Assembly: GCF_005519465.1 (NCBI RefSeq) | Contig: NZ_CP027858.1 | Coordinates: 4,898,001-4,962,000 of the forward strand | Reading direction: 5' to 3' | DNA length: 64,000 bases | Source of the DNA: Streptomyces clavuligerus | GTDB lineage: Bacteria > Actinomycetota > Actinomycetes > Streptomycetales > Streptomycetaceae | Shown: piece after piece, positions 1 to 8,276 of the stretch | How the letters are laid out: each line of letters begins with the position of its first letter | Position numbering within the stretch: the stretch's first letter is position 1 | Program-made: the position numbers and the translations under genes | The notes under the pieces: model-generated | What the model was told of the DNA's origin: nothing | Database searches by the model: none | The model's input: only the letters and a program-made list of their open reading frames with translations

Positions 1-1073
1 CGGCGGTGATGCCGTGGAACGTGCCGCAGTTCACGGCGGCGTCCAAGCTGGCCCCCGCGCTGCTCGCGGGCTGCACGGCGATCCTCAAGCCGTCCCCCGA
101 GGCGCCCCTCGACTCCTATCTCCTCGCGGAGATCATCCAGGAGGCGGGGCTCCCGGCGGGCGTGCTCTCGATCCTTCCGGCGGACCGCGAGGTCAGCGAG
201 TACCTCGTGGGCCACCCCGGTGTCGACAAGGTCTCCTTCACCGGCTCGGTGGCCGCGGGCAAACGGGTGATGGAGGTCGCCTCCCGCCATCTCACCCGCG
301 TCACCCTCGAACTGGGCGGCAAGTCCGCCGCGGTGATCCTGCCCGACGCCGACATCGCGGCCTCGGTGGCCGGGATCACCCCCGCCGCCTGGCTCAACAA
401 CGGACAGGCGTGTGTGGCCCAGACCCGGGTGCTCGCCCCCCGCAGCCGGTACGACGAGATCGCCGAGGCCCTGACGGCGGCGGCCGAGGCGCTGGTCGTC
501 GGCGACCCGCTGGACCCGGCGACCCAGGTCGGCCCGCTCGTCGCGCAGCGCCAGCAGCAGCGCTCGTTCGACTACATCGAACTGGGCCGCACGGCCGGGG
601 CGAAGCTGCTCACCGGCGGCGGGCGCCCGGCCGCGCGGGACCGCGGCTGGTATGTCGAACCCACCCTCTTCGGCGAGGTCGACAACGGTATGCGGATCGC
701 CCGCGAGGAGATCTTCGGACCGGTGATCTGTCTGCTGCCGTACGGGGACGAGGAGGAGGCCGCGCGGATCGCGAACGACTCCGACTTCGGGCTCAGCGGC
801 AGCGTCTGGACCGCCGACACCGATCGCGGGCTCGACTTCGCCCGCCGGATCAGGACGGGGACGTACTCGGTCAACACATTCGGCGTGGACCTGGGGGCGC
901 CGTTCGGGGGATACAAGAACTCCGGTCTGGGGCGGGAGATGGGTGTCGAGGGGTACGCCGCCTACCTTGAGCTCAAGACGATCCATCTGCCCGCCGGGTC
1001 CGGCGGCGCGGAGGACGCGGAGACAACGGGGACAACGGGGACAACGGGGACGGTGGAGCCGACGGATGGGTGA
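1..1073 (+). CDS. aldehyde dehydrogenase, 5' partial
   Basis: NAD(P)+-dependent aldehyde dehydrogenase. The frame is open to the window edge, so the start and roughly the first quarter of a normally ~480-residue protein lie outside. Visible motifs are PWNVP at the very start, the cofactor loop FTGSVAAGK, the general-base Glu in LELGGKS (codon 309-311), the catalytic Cys in NNGQACVA (codon 411-413) and EEIFGPV. The C-terminal tail carries three copies of a 9-bp repeat (1022-1048) coding for Thr-Thr-Gly, outside the fold. Its stop overlaps the ferredoxin start by 8 bp, so the two are probably cotranslated. The pairing suggests a cytochrome P450 further upstream (inference). Confidence 0.93.
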   Translation, partial: AVMPWNVPQFTAASKLAPALLAGCTAILKPSPEAPLDSYLLAEIIQEAGLPAGVLSILPADREVSEYLVGHPGVDKVSFTGSVAAGKRVMEVASRHLTRVTLELGGKSAAVILPDADIAASVAGITPAAWLNNGQACVAQTRVLAPRSRYDEIAEALTAAAEALVVGDPLDPATQVGPLVAQRQQQRSFDYIELGRTAGAKLLTGGGRPAARDRGWYVEPTLFGEVDNGMRIAREEIFGPVICLLPYGDEEEAARIANDSDFGLSGSVWTADTDRGLDFARRIRTGTYSVNTFGVDLGAPFGGYKNSGLGREMGVEGYAAYLELKTIHLPAGSGGAEDAETTGTTGTTGTVEPTDG

Positions 1074-1299
1074 TCGCTGGCGGATCGAGGTCGACCGGGG
1101 GGTCTGTGTCGGCTCGGGCATGTGCGTCGGCTCCGCGCCGGAGGGCTTCCGCCTGGACGCGGCCCGGCAGGCGCACCCCGCGACGGAGGAGGCGGACGCG
1201 GGCGAGCCCCTGCTCGAAGCGGCGGAGAACTGCCCGGTGGAGGCCATCACCATCACCCTGGCGGCCACCGGCGAACCGGTCTTCCCCCCGGAGGACTGA
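1066..1299 (+). CDS. 3Fe-4S-type ferredoxin
   Basis: Small electron carrier of 77 residues, the class that typically supplies electrons to actinobacterial cytochromes P450. Cys14 and Cys20 form C-x5-C (CVGSGMC) and Cys56 sits in NCPVEAI, giving three cluster ligands; the missing fourth Cys argues for a [3Fe-4S] cluster. ATG at 1066 is chosen because it overlaps the dehydrogenase stop (ATGGGTGA) and gives the normal family length; an in-frame start further upstream would only add a low-complexity leader read out of frame from the dehydrogenase tail. No P450 is in the window, so its partner is unknown. Confidence 0.9.
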   Translation: MGDRWRIEVDRGVCVGSGMCVGSAPEGFRLDAARQAHPATEEADAGEPLLEAAENCPVEAITITLAATGEPVFPPED

Positions 1300-1427
1300 C
1301 CGACCGCTCCCGCCCGGCGGTCCCGTACCGCGCGGGTGGCCGGTCGCCGTGGCCCGTGGCCCGTGGCCCTTGCCCCGCCGTCCGGCCGTGCCCCGCCGTC
1401 CGGTCCGGACCCGGGCGCCGCGCGTGC

Positions 1428-2087
1428 TCAGCCGCCGTGGGCGGCGGGCCGCGGCGGGGGGCCGTCCGGCACCGGGACCGGGGGCGTCGTCAGGTCGATC
1501 AGACGGCAGACCGTCTCGATGTCGATCTTCACCTGCGCGATCGACGCCCTCCCGGAGAGCCAGGTGATCAGCGCCGAGTGCCAGGTGTGCTCGATGACCC
1601 GCACCGCCGAGAGCTGTTCGGGCGTCGGCCGGTCGAGCCCCATCGCGTCCAGGATGATCACGGTCGTCTGCCGGGAGACGGTGTCCACCTCGGGGCTGAC
1701 GCTCCGGTCGGCGAAGGTCAGCGCCCGCACCATCGCGTCCGCGAGGTGCGGCTCGCGCTGGAGCGCGCGGAACGCCCGCATCAGGGTCTCCGCGACCCGT
1801 TCCGCCGCGCCGTCCCCGCCCGGGGGCCGCTTCCGCAGGGTCAGATGCATCCGCTGGAGCTGGTCCTGCATCGTGGCGACCAGCAGATGGATCTTGGAGG
1901 GGAAGTAGCGGTAGAGGGTGCCGAGCGCCACGCCGGAGGACTCCGCGACCTCCCGCATCTGCACGGCGTCGAAGCCGCCCCGGCAGGCGAGCCGCGCGCT
2001 GGCGTGCAGAATGCGCCGACGACGTTCCTCCTGGCGCTCCGTCAGCGAGGGTGAGGCGGGCATCCGTGGCGTGGCTTCGGCTGTCAT
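1428..2087 (-). CDS. kstR: TetR-family repressor, KstR-like
   Basis: TetR-family regulator of 219 residues. The N-terminal helix-turn-helix (about residues 25-70) contains GFDAVQMREVAESSGVALG followed by TLYRYFPSKIHLL, very close to my memory of mycobacterial KstR, the repressor of cholesterol catabolism genes that is released by a sterol-derived CoA thioester. The C-terminal ligand domain is longer and ends in a proline-rich tail. Support from context: three exact matches to the KstR operator consensus within 13 kb, in front of beta-oxidation-type genes. ATG at 2087 follows no strong ribosome-binding site; the first ~15 residues are poorly conserved, so a start slightly downstream is possible. 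Confidence 0.8.
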   Translation of the reverse strand: MTAEATPRMPASPSLTERQEERRRRILHASARLACRGGFDAVQMREVAESSGVALGTLYRYFPSKIHLLVATMQDQLQRMHLTLRKRPPGGDGAAERVAETLMRAFRALQREPHLADAMVRALTFADRSVSPEVDTVSRQTTVIILDAMGLDRPTPEQLSAVRVIEHTWHSALITWLSGRASIAQVKIDIETVCRLIDLTTPPVPVPDGPPPRPAAHGG

Positions 2088-2274
2088 ATGTCCCGTTCCC
2101 TCACGAGGTGGGTCGTCCCGTTCGACGCGGGTCCGGTGCGGCTACGGGGCGAGTATCGGCCACGGAGCGGTCGCGCGGCACCACAGCACACCCGCCGTGG
2201 TGCGAATCACCTGTTCCCGCCCTTACAGCGGGACTACCTGCCGGTAGATTCAGAGCCGTTTGAACGACCAAGGC

Positions 2275-2288
2275 TGAAACTTGTTCTA
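2275..2288. promoter_or_regulatory. KstR operator-like site 1
   Basis: TGAAACTTGTTCTA fits TNNAACNNGTTNNA at all eight fixed positions. It lies 53 bp before the GTG of the glycosyltransferase and 187 bp before kstR, and overlaps a possible -10 (TAGATT, 2287-2292) for rightward transcription. It could serve the glycosyltransferase operon, kstR autoregulation, or both. Confidence 0.7.
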
Positions 2289-2341
2289 GATTAGCGTGAG
2301 CGGTTACGCTCCGCCGAAACCCAGTGAGAAGGGGGCCGCGC

Positions 2342-3652
2342 GTGACCGCCGAGGCCATCGACACCGGCTCTCACGCAGGCCCCGCGCCCGCCGCGGACGG
2401 CGGCGACGGCGCCCCCCTGCGGATCGCCCTCCTCACCTACAAGGGCAACCCCTTCTGCGGCGGCCAGGGCGTCTATGTCCGCCATCTCTCCCGTGAACTG
2501 GCCCTCCTCGGCCACCGTGTGGAGGTCATCGGCGCCCAGCCCTACCCCGTGCTCGACGGGGGCGTCCCCCTCACCGAGCTGCCCAGCCTCGATCTGTACC
2601 GGCAGCCCGACCCCTTCCGCACCCCCGCGCGGGACGAGTACCGCGACTGGATCGACGCCCTGGAGGTCGGCACCATGTGGACCGGCGGCTTCCCCGAGCC
2701 GCTGACGTTCTCCCTGCGGGCCCGCCGCCATCTGCGCGCGCGGCGCGGCGAGTTCGACGTCATCCACGACAACCAGACGCTGGGCTACGGCCTCCTCGGC
2801 GACCTGGGCGCGCCCCTCGTCACCACCGTCCACCACCCCATCACCGTCGACCGCGCGCTGGACCTCGCCGCGGCGGCCGACTGGAAGCGCCGCGCGTCCG
2901 TGCGCCGCTGGTACGGCTTCACCCGGATGCAGAAGCGGGTGGCCCGGCGGCTGCCCTCCGTCCTCACCGTCTCCGGCTCCTCCCGCCAGGAGATCGTGGA
3001 CCACCTCGGCGTCCGGGGCGAGCGCGTCCATGTCGTGCCCATCGGCGCCGACACCGGACTGTTCGCGCCCGACCCCGCCGTCCCCGAGGTCCCCGGCAGG
3101 ATCGTCACCACCTCCAGCGCGGACGTCCCGCTCAAGGGCCTCGTCCATCTGGTGGAGGCGCTGGCCAAGCTCCGTACCGAGCACCCCGGCGCCCACCTCG
3201 TGGTCGTCGGCAAGCGTGCCGAGGACGGCCCCGTCGCCCGGCTCATCGAGCGCTATGGCCTCGGCGGCGCCGTGGAGTTCGTCAAGGGGATATCCGACAG
3301 CGAACTGGTCGATCTGGTGCGGAGCGCGCAGATCGCCTGTGTGCCCTCGCTGTACGAGGGGTTCTCCCTGCCCGCGGCGGAGGCGATGGCCACCGGCACG
3401 CCGCTGGTCGCCACCACCGGCGGGGCGATACCGGAGGTCGCGGGGGCGGACGGGGAGAGCTGTCTCGCCGTACCCCCGGGCGACGCGGGCGCGCTGGCGG
3501 GCGCGCTCGGCAGACTCCTGGCCGACCCGGAGCTGCGCGCCCGGCTGGGCACGGCGGGGCGGCGGCGGGTGCTGGAACGGTTCACCTGGGCGAAGGCGGC
3601 CCAGGGGACGGTGGAGCTGTACCGCGCGGCCCTGGCCGGGGCGAGGCGTTGA
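2342..3652 (+). CDS. GT4-family glycosyltransferase
   Basis: Retaining GT-B glycosyltransferase of 436 residues, predicted cytoplasmic or membrane-associated, transferring a sugar from an activated donor. The N-terminal Rossmann half begins LRIALLTYKGNPFCGGQGVY with the Gly-rich acceptor loop; the C-terminal half has VPIGADTGLF, ADVPLKGLVHLVEAL and the donor-site E-x7-E region in PSLYEGFSLPAAEAMATG. GTG 2342 is chosen over GTG 2324 because AAGGGGG sits about 6 nt upstream. It heads a cassette with a methyltransferase and a toroid protein, just behind a KstR-type operator. Acceptor and product are unknown; a steroid- or polyprenyl-linked acceptor is only a guess. Confidence 0.9.
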   Translation: MTAEAIDTGSHAGPAPAADGGDGAPLRIALLTYKGNPFCGGQGVYVRHLSRELALLGHRVEVIGAQPYPVLDGGVPLTELPSLDLYRQPDPFRTPARDEYRDWIDALEVGTMWTGGFPEPLTFSLRARRHLRARRGEFDVIHDNQTLGYGLLGDLGAPLVTTVHHPITVDRALDLAAAADWKRRASVRRWYGFTRMQKRVARRLPSVLTVSGSSRQEIVDHLGVRGERVHVVPIGADTGLFAPDPAVPEVPGRIVTTSSADVPLKGLVHLVEALAKLRTEHPGAHLVVVGKRAEDGPVARLIERYGLGGAVEFVKGISDSELVDLVRSAQIACVPSLYEGFSLPAAEAMATGTPLVATTGGAIPEVAGADGESCLAVPPGDAGALAGALGRLLADPELRARLGTAGRRRVLERFTWAKAAQGTVELYRAALAGARR

Positions 3653-3839
3653 CGCGTCTGTACCGTAGGGCCCGACCGGCCCGGACCACCGCCGCACCCG
3701 AACGGGTCCGCCGCGCCCGGGCCACCCCCACGACATCCGCCGGCGCGAAGCGAACGACACCGGCTGGACCGGCTGATACTGACTGATAACGACGATACCG
3801 ACCGATGCTGACCGATACCGACCGAGAGAGCGGGACCCT

Positions 3840-4571
3840 GTGCTGACCGTCGACTTCTCCCGCTTCCCGCTGGCCGCGGGAGACCGTGTGCTCGATCTCG
3901 GCTGCGGCGCGGGCCGGCACGCCTTCGAGTGCTACCGGCGCGGCGCGCGGGTCGTGGCCCTGGACCGCAACGGCGACGAGATACGCGAGGTCGCCACGTG
4001 GTTCGCCGCCATGAAGGAGGCGGGTGAGGCCCCCGAGGGCGCCACCGCCACCGCCATGGAGGGCGACGCGCTCAATCTCCCCTTCCCCGACGACTCCTTC
4101 GATGTCGTGATCATCTCCGAGGTGCTGGAGCACATCCACGACGACAAGGGCGTGCTCGCCGAGATGGTCCGCGTGCTCAAGCCGGGCGGCCGGATCGCCG
4201 TCACCGTGCCGCGCCACGGCCCCGAGCGGATCTGCTGGGCGCTGAGCGACGCGTACCACGAGGTCGAGGGCGGCCATATCCGTATCTACAAGGCCGACGA
4301 ACTGCTGGCGCGGATCGAGGAGGCCGGGCTCGTCCCCTACGGCACCCATCACGCGCACGCCCTGCACAGCCCGTACTGGTGGCTCAAGTGCGCCTTCGGC
4401 GTGGACAACGACCAGGTCCTGCCGGTCAAGGCGTACCACCGGCTGCTCGTCTGGGACATCATGAGGAAGCCGCTGGCCACCCGGCTCGCCGAGCAGGCGC
4501 TCAACCCCCTCATCGGCAAGAGCTTCGTGGCGTACGCGACCAAGCCCCAGCTTCCCCGGACCGCGGCGTGA
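3840..4571 (+). CDS. class I SAM methyltransferase
   Basis: SAM-dependent methyltransferase of 243 residues. The AdoMet site is clear: motif I VLDLGCGAGRHAFE (residues ~18-31), an acidic ribose-binding ALDRN, motif II-like GDALNLPFPDDSFDVV and EVLEHIHDDKG, then VLKPGGRIAVTVP. Start is GTG 3840; no strong ribosome-binding site is seen. The 187 bp in front of it are noncoding, with imperfect repeats of GATACCGACC near 3776-3830. The stop overlaps the next gene's GTG (GTGA), so it is coupled to the toroid protein and probably modifies the same product as the upstream glycosyltransferase. Substrate unknown. Confidence 0.9.
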   Translation: MLTVDFSRFPLAAGDRVLDLGCGAGRHAFECYRRGARVVALDRNGDEIREVATWFAAMKEAGEAPEGATATAMEGDALNLPFPDDSFDVVIISEVLEHIHDDKGVLAEMVRVLKPGGRIAVTVPRHGPERICWALSDAYHEVEGGHIRIYKADELLARIEEAGLVPYGTHHAHALHSPYWWLKCAFGVDNDQVLPVKAYHRLLVWDIMRKPLATRLAEQALNPLIGKSFVAYATKPQLPRTAA

Positions 4572-5653
4572 CGACTCCCCGCACCGAACATCTGGTGCTG
4601 CCCGGGGTCCTCACGGCCGAGGAGGCCGCCGAGACCGTCGCCGCGCTCCGCGCCGTCCAGCGCGCGGACGGCGCGATCCCCTGGTTCCGCGGCCACCATC
4701 TCGACCCCTGGGACCACACCGAGGCCGCCATGGCCCTCGACGCTGCGGGCGAGCACGAGGCGGCGGCCGCGGCGTACGCCTGGCTGCGCGAGCACCAGAA
4801 CGGCGACGGCTCCTGGTACGCGGCGTACCAGGACGGCGACGCGGACCGGCCCACCGACCGGGGCCGGGAGAGCAACTTCGTCGCCTATGCCGCCGTCGGC
4901 GTCTGGCACCACTATCTCGCCACCGGGGACGACGCCTTCCTCGACCGGATGTGGCCGGTGGTGTATGCGGCGGTGGAGTTCGTGCTCGGCCTCCAGCAGC
5001 CCGGAGGACAGATCGGCTGGAAGCGCGAGTCCCCCGAGGACGGTGCCAGGCCCGTCACCGACGCGCTGCTGACCGGCAGTTCCTCCATCCACCACGCCCT
5101 GCGCTGCGCGCTCGCGATCGCCGAGGAGCGCGAGGAGCCCCAGCCCGACTGGGAGCTGGCCACGGGCGCGCTCGCGCACGCCATCCGCCGCCATCCGGAG
5201 CGCTTCCTCGACAAGGGCCGCTACTCGATGGACTGGTACTACCCGGTCCTCGGCGGCGCGCTGACCGGGGCCGAGGCCGGTGCCCGGATCGAGGCGCGCT
5301 GGGGGGAGTTCGTCGTCCCCGGGCTCGGCGCGCGCTGTGTGCTGCCCAACCCCTGGGTGACCGGCGGCGAGAGCTGTGAGCTGGCGCTGACGCTCTGGGC
5401 GATGGGGGAGTCCGACCGGGCCCTGGAGATCCTTCAGTCCATCGGGCATCTGCGGGCGCCCGGCGGGCTGTACTGGACGGGGTATGTCTTCGAGGGCAAC
5501 CGGGCGGTCTGGCCGCAGGAGCAGACGACCTGGACGGCGGGGGCGCTGCTGCTGGCGGTGGCCGCGCTCGGCGGCGACGAGGCGACGACCGCGGTGTTCG
5601 GCGGGGAGCGGCTGCCCCGGGGGCTCGACCCGGACTGCTGCGGCACCGACTGA
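4568..5653 (+). CDS. prenyltransferase/squalene-cyclase-like toroid protein
   Basis: Protein of 361 residues built from helical repeats that resemble the alpha/alpha-toroid of protein prenyltransferases and terpene cyclases. Four QW-like motifs are visible: QRADGAIPW, QNGDGSW, QQPGGQIGW and a weaker RAPGGLYW near the C-terminus. There is no clear DXDD cyclisation motif, so cyclase activity is doubtful; a glycan- or lipid-binding or hydrolytic toroid is equally possible. GTG 4568 overlaps the methyltransferase stop (GTGA). It is the last gene of the cassette, closed by a palindromic terminator at 5661. Function unknown; the family call is from repeat pattern only. Confidence 0.85.
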   Translation: MTTPRTEHLVLPGVLTAEEAAETVAALRAVQRADGAIPWFRGHHLDPWDHTEAAMALDAAGEHEAAAAAYAWLREHQNGDGSWYAAYQDGDADRPTDRGRESNFVAYAAVGVWHHYLATGDDAFLDRMWPVVYAAVEFVLGLQQPGGQIGWKRESPEDGARPVTDALLTGSSSIHHALRCALAIAEEREEPQPDWELATGALAHAIRRHPERFLDKGRYSMDWYYPVLGGALTGAEAGARIEARWGEFVVPGLGARCVLPNPWVTGGESCELALTLWAMGESDRALEILQSIGHLRAPGGLYWTGYVFEGNRAVWPQEQTTWTAGALLLAVAALGGDEATTAVFGGERLPRGLDPDCCGTD

Positions 5654-5660
5654 GCGCCGC

Positions 5661-5682
5661 GGCGCCCCGGGCCCGGGGCGCC
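5661..5682. terminator. palindromic terminator between converging genes
   Basis: GGCGCCCCGGG followed directly by its reverse complement CCCGGGGCGCC, 22 bp, in the 38-bp gap between two convergent stops. There is no T-run; it could act in both directions. Confidence 0.6.
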
Positions 5683-5691
5683 CCGCCGGGC

Positions 5692-6702
5692 CTACAGCGC
5701 CAGCTCGGCCAGGGTGCGCAGGGTCGCCGGGTCGGGCGCGGTCACCAGCAGGTCGGTGACCGGCCCGGCGCGCCACAGCGCCAGCCGTTCGGCGATCCGC
5801 TCCCGGGGCCCGACGAGGGAGATCTCGTCGGCGAAGGCGTCGGGCACGGCCTGGACCGCCTCGTTGCGCCGCCCCTCGGCGAAGAGCCGCTGGACCCGGC
5901 GGGCGGCCTCCTCGTACCCCATCCGTGCCATCAGGTCGGCGTGGAAGTTCCGGGTGGCGTGGCCCATGCCGCCGATGTAGAAGCCCAGCATCGCCTTCAC
6001 CGGCAGCAGCCCCTCGGCGAGGTCGTCGCAGACCTGGGCGCGGACCAGGGGCGCGATCACGAAACCGGCGGGCACCGCCGCCGGGGAGAGCCCATAGGCG
6101 TCCGTCCGCCGGGGCGACCAGTACAGCGGCAGCCAGCCGTCCGCGATCTCCAGCGTCTGCGCCACGTTCTTCGGGCCCTCCGCGCCGAGGAGCAGCGGCA
6201 GACCGGCGCGCAGCGGATGGGTGATCGGCTTGAGCGCGCGGCCGAGTCCGGTGCCGTCCGCGCCCCGGTAGGGGTGGGAGTGGAAGCGCCCCGCCAGGGC
6301 CACCGGCCCCTCGCGGCGCAGCACTTGGCGGATCACCTCCACGTACTCCCGGGTGGCGGTGAGCGGGCTGCGGGGGAACGGACGGCCGTACCAGCCCTCG
6401 ACCACCTGGGGTCCGGAGAGCCCCAGACCCAACATCATCCGGCCACCGGAGAGATGGTCCAGGGTGAGGGCCTGCATGGCGGTGGCGGTGGGGGAGCGGG
6501 CCGCCATCTGGGCCACGGCGGTGCCCAGTCGGATCCGGGAGGTATGGGCGGCGATCCAGGTCAGCGGGGTGAAGGCATCCGATCCCCAGGCTTCGGCCGT
6601 CCAGACCGAGGCATAGCCGAGCCGTTCGGCCTCCCGGGCGAGGTCGAGATGGCCGGGCGTGGGGCCGCGGCCCCAGTAGCCGAGCGCGAGTCCCAGTCGC
6701 AT
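5692..6702 (-). CDS. luciferase-like (probably F420-dependent) oxidoreductase
   Basis: TIM-barrel flavin/F420 oxidoreductase of the luciferase-like class, 336 residues. Seen: LGLALGYWGRG at the first strand, SVWTAEAWGSDAFTPLTW, SRIRLGTAV, MQALTLDHLSGGRMMLGLGLSGPQV and the substrate/cofactor stretch LLLGAEGPKN. The pattern is that of F420-dependent dehydrogenases and monooxygenases common in actinobacteria. ATG 6702 is preferred over GTG 6708 because GGAGG ends 7 nt before the ATG. It converges on the toroid gene. Members of this class occur in mycobacterial sterol regulons, but here no full KstR site is upstream; substrate not predictable. Confidence 0.88.
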   Translation of the reverse strand: MRLGLALGYWGRGPTPGHLDLAREAERLGYASVWTAEAWGSDAFTPLTWIAAHTSRIRLGTAVAQMAARSPTATAMQALTLDHLSGGRMMLGLGLSGPQVVEGWYGRPFPRSPLTATREYVEVIRQVLRREGPVALAGRFHSHPYRGADGTGLGRALKPITHPLRAGLPLLLGAEGPKNVAQTLEIADGWLPLYWSPRRTDAYGLSPAAVPAGFVIAPLVRAQVCDDLAEGLLPVKAMLGFYIGGMGHATRNFHADLMARMGYEEAARRVQRLFAEGRRNEAVQAVPDAFADEISLVGPRERIAERLALWRAGPVTDLLVTAPDPATLRTLAELAL

Positions 6703-6824
6703 GTCCACGCCTCCGCAGATCAGCAGGGGGAGAGGTCGATATGACGAGGTGTCAGATTACGGGGGTCCGGGGGTCGCCACAATCCCTCGGGACCCGTTTC
6801 CAGGATGGCCGAAAATCAATGCCG

Positions 6825-6845
6825 GGTGAACCGAACCCGTTCACC
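6825..6845. promoter_or_regulatory. inverted repeat upstream of the oxidoreductase
   Basis: GGTGAAC, 7-nt spacer, GTTCACC: perfect 7-bp arms, 123 bp before the ATG of the leftward oxidoreductase and 239 bp before the rightward protease. Dyad of operator size; the binder is unknown. Confidence 0.35.
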
Positions 6846-6930
6846 ACGTCCGTCATCTTTCACAGCGGCTCGGGAAATTCTCGCGGAGGAAAACGGATCG
6901 GGCAGGCAAATGAAGGCCCGAAACCACCCT

Positions 6931-6960
6931 TTGACGAGAATCAAGAGCCGCTGCTAGCTT
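6931..6960 (+). promoter_or_regulatory. sigma-70-type promoter of the trypsin-like protease
   Basis: TTGACG (6931-6936), 18-bp spacer, TAGCTT (6955-6960). It resembles vegetative Streptomyces promoters and would give a leader of about 117 nt to the ATG at 7084. The rest of the 6703-7083 gap shows no gene. Confidence 0.55.
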
Positions 6961-7083
6961 CGCTGACGGATTTTCCGCAGGGCGCCGATACGGGGTGAAT
7001 TCCGGGCTGACCACCCGTTTTCCCTTCTCCTTTTCCGTGCCCTCGGCGCTTTGTCCATCGTGCTCAGGAAACGGAGTTCTCCC

Positions 7084-8001
7084 ATGCGCATCGGTTCCTT
7101 CAGAGGCCGCACCGCCCGTATCGCAGCCGCCGGTGTGGCGTCCGCCGCCACCGCCGCCCTCCTCGCGACGGCCGCCCCCGCCCAGGCCGGGCCCGCCGAC
7201 CCCGGCCCCCAGCCGCAGGCGACCCAGGCCCCGAAGGACCCCGGCGCCTTCATCATCGGCGGCGGAGCCGTACCCAACGACAAGTACCCGTTCATGGTCG
7301 CGCTGCTGATGAAGGGCAAGGGCAGCCCCGTCGACCGGCAGTTCTGCGGCGGCAGCCTCCTCGACGCCTACACCGTCGTGACCGCCGCGCACTGTGTCGA
7401 CCACACGGACCCGAAGGACATCCAGGTCGTCGCCGGCCGGACCGTGCTGAGCAACACCCAGCAGGGCCAGGTCCGCGACGTCATGGGGATCACCGTCCAC
7501 CCGCGCTACGCCAAGAACTACGCGTACGACCTCGCCTTCATCGACATCGACTGGAAGAAGCCGATCACCGGCATAGCCCCGGTCAAGCTCCCCACCACGG
7601 GCACGGACGCCCTGATCAAGCCGGGCGCCAAGGCGACCGTCACCGGCTGGGGCAACACCGACACCGAGCTGCCGAACTTCCCGGACCGGCTGCGGGAGGT
7701 CGATGTGCCGATCCTGTCGCACGCCGAGTGCGAGATCAGCAACTCGCCGTACGAGAAGGGCGTCGACCTCTGCGCCGGGGTCGAGGGCAAGGACTCCTGC
7801 CAGGGCGACAGCGGCGGCCCGCTCTTCCGCAAGCTCAAGGGCCGGGAGGCGCCGATCCAGATCGGCGTGGTCTCCCGCGGCGACGGCTGCGCCGCGCAGG
7901 GCGCCCCCGGCGTCTATGTCTCGCTCAGCTCCGCCAAGCTGTGGAAGACGCTGTACGAGTCCCCCGAGGGCGCGAAGGTGGCCAAGCGCCTGGGCCGCTG
8001 A
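7084..8001 (+). CDS. secreted trypsin-like serine protease (S1)
   Basis: Exported protease of 305 residues. The N-terminus is a signal peptide with arginines, a hydrophobic core and an AQA cleavage site near residue 35, followed by a short propeptide; the mature enzyme would begin at IIGGGAVP (about residue 57). The catalytic triad is His103 (TAAHC), Asp149 (YDLAFID) and Ser243 (GDSGGP). Asp237 in DSCQGDSGGP is the S1-pocket residue that gives trypsin specificity for Arg/Lys. Six cysteines fit three disulfides. ATG 7084 has GGAG 8-9 nt upstream; a start at 7051 would only add a leader with no ribosome-binding site. Closed by a strong hairpin at 8087. Confidence 0.95.
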   Translation: MRIGSFRGRTARIAAAGVASAATAALLATAAPAQAGPADPGPQPQATQAPKDPGAFIIGGGAVPNDKYPFMVALLMKGKGSPVDRQFCGGSLLDAYTVVTAAHCVDHTDPKDIQVVAGRTVLSNTQQGQVRDVMGITVHPRYAKNYAYDLAFIDIDWKKPITGIAPVKLPTTGTDALIKPGAKATVTGWGNTDTELPNFPDRLREVDVPILSHAECEISNSPYEKGVDLCAGVEGKDSCQGDSGGPLFRKLKGREAPIQIGVVSRGDGCAAQGAPGVYVSLSSAKLWKTLYESPEGAKVAKRLGR

Positions 8002-8086
8002 GCCCACGCCCGTCCACCGACCGGTAATCCCCGGCCGTCACCGGTCCGTGAATCCGGCGGGCGCGGAGCAGGGCCCAGGAAAAGGG

Positions 8087-8118
8087 AGAGACCCCCGCCG
8101 ACAGTGGCGGGGGTCTCT
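8087..8118. terminator. hairpin terminator
   Basis: AGAGACCCCCGCC, 6-nt loop, GGCGGGGGTCTCT: perfect 13-bp arms, 86 nt after the protease stop and facing the leftward gene that ends at 8277. Only a short T-tract follows. Confidence 0.75.
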
Positions 8119-8135
8119 TCCGTACGAGAATTCCA

Positions 8136-8201
8136 GCGGTCCGTAAGCAGTCCGCACGCGGTCCGTAAGCGGTCCGTAAGCGGTCCGTACGCGGGCCGTC
8201 C
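8136..8201. repeat. 11-bp tandem repeat, about 6 copies
   Basis: Unit GCGGTCCGTAA starting at 8136, 8147 (degenerate), 8158, 8169, 8180 and 8191. Two or three copies of GGTCCCGGAAC follow around 8226-8260. Noncoding gap between converging genes. Confidence 0.75.
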
Positions 8202-8276
8202 GAACGGAAAACGGAACGCGGAGGGCGGTCCCGGAACACGGTCCCGGAACGCGGTCCCGAAAAGCGGGACGAGGGG

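Noticed and set aside
5692..6702. Assigning the luciferase-like gene firmly to the KstR regulon
   Set aside because: Position and family make it plausible, but there is no complete operator in its upstream region.
6834..6841. AACCCGTT as a fourth KstR half-site pair upstream of the luciferase-like gene
   Set aside because: The core fits but both outer positions (T and A of TNNAACNNGTTNNA) are C, and the sequence is better explained as the centre of the GGTGAAC/GTTCACC inverted repeat.
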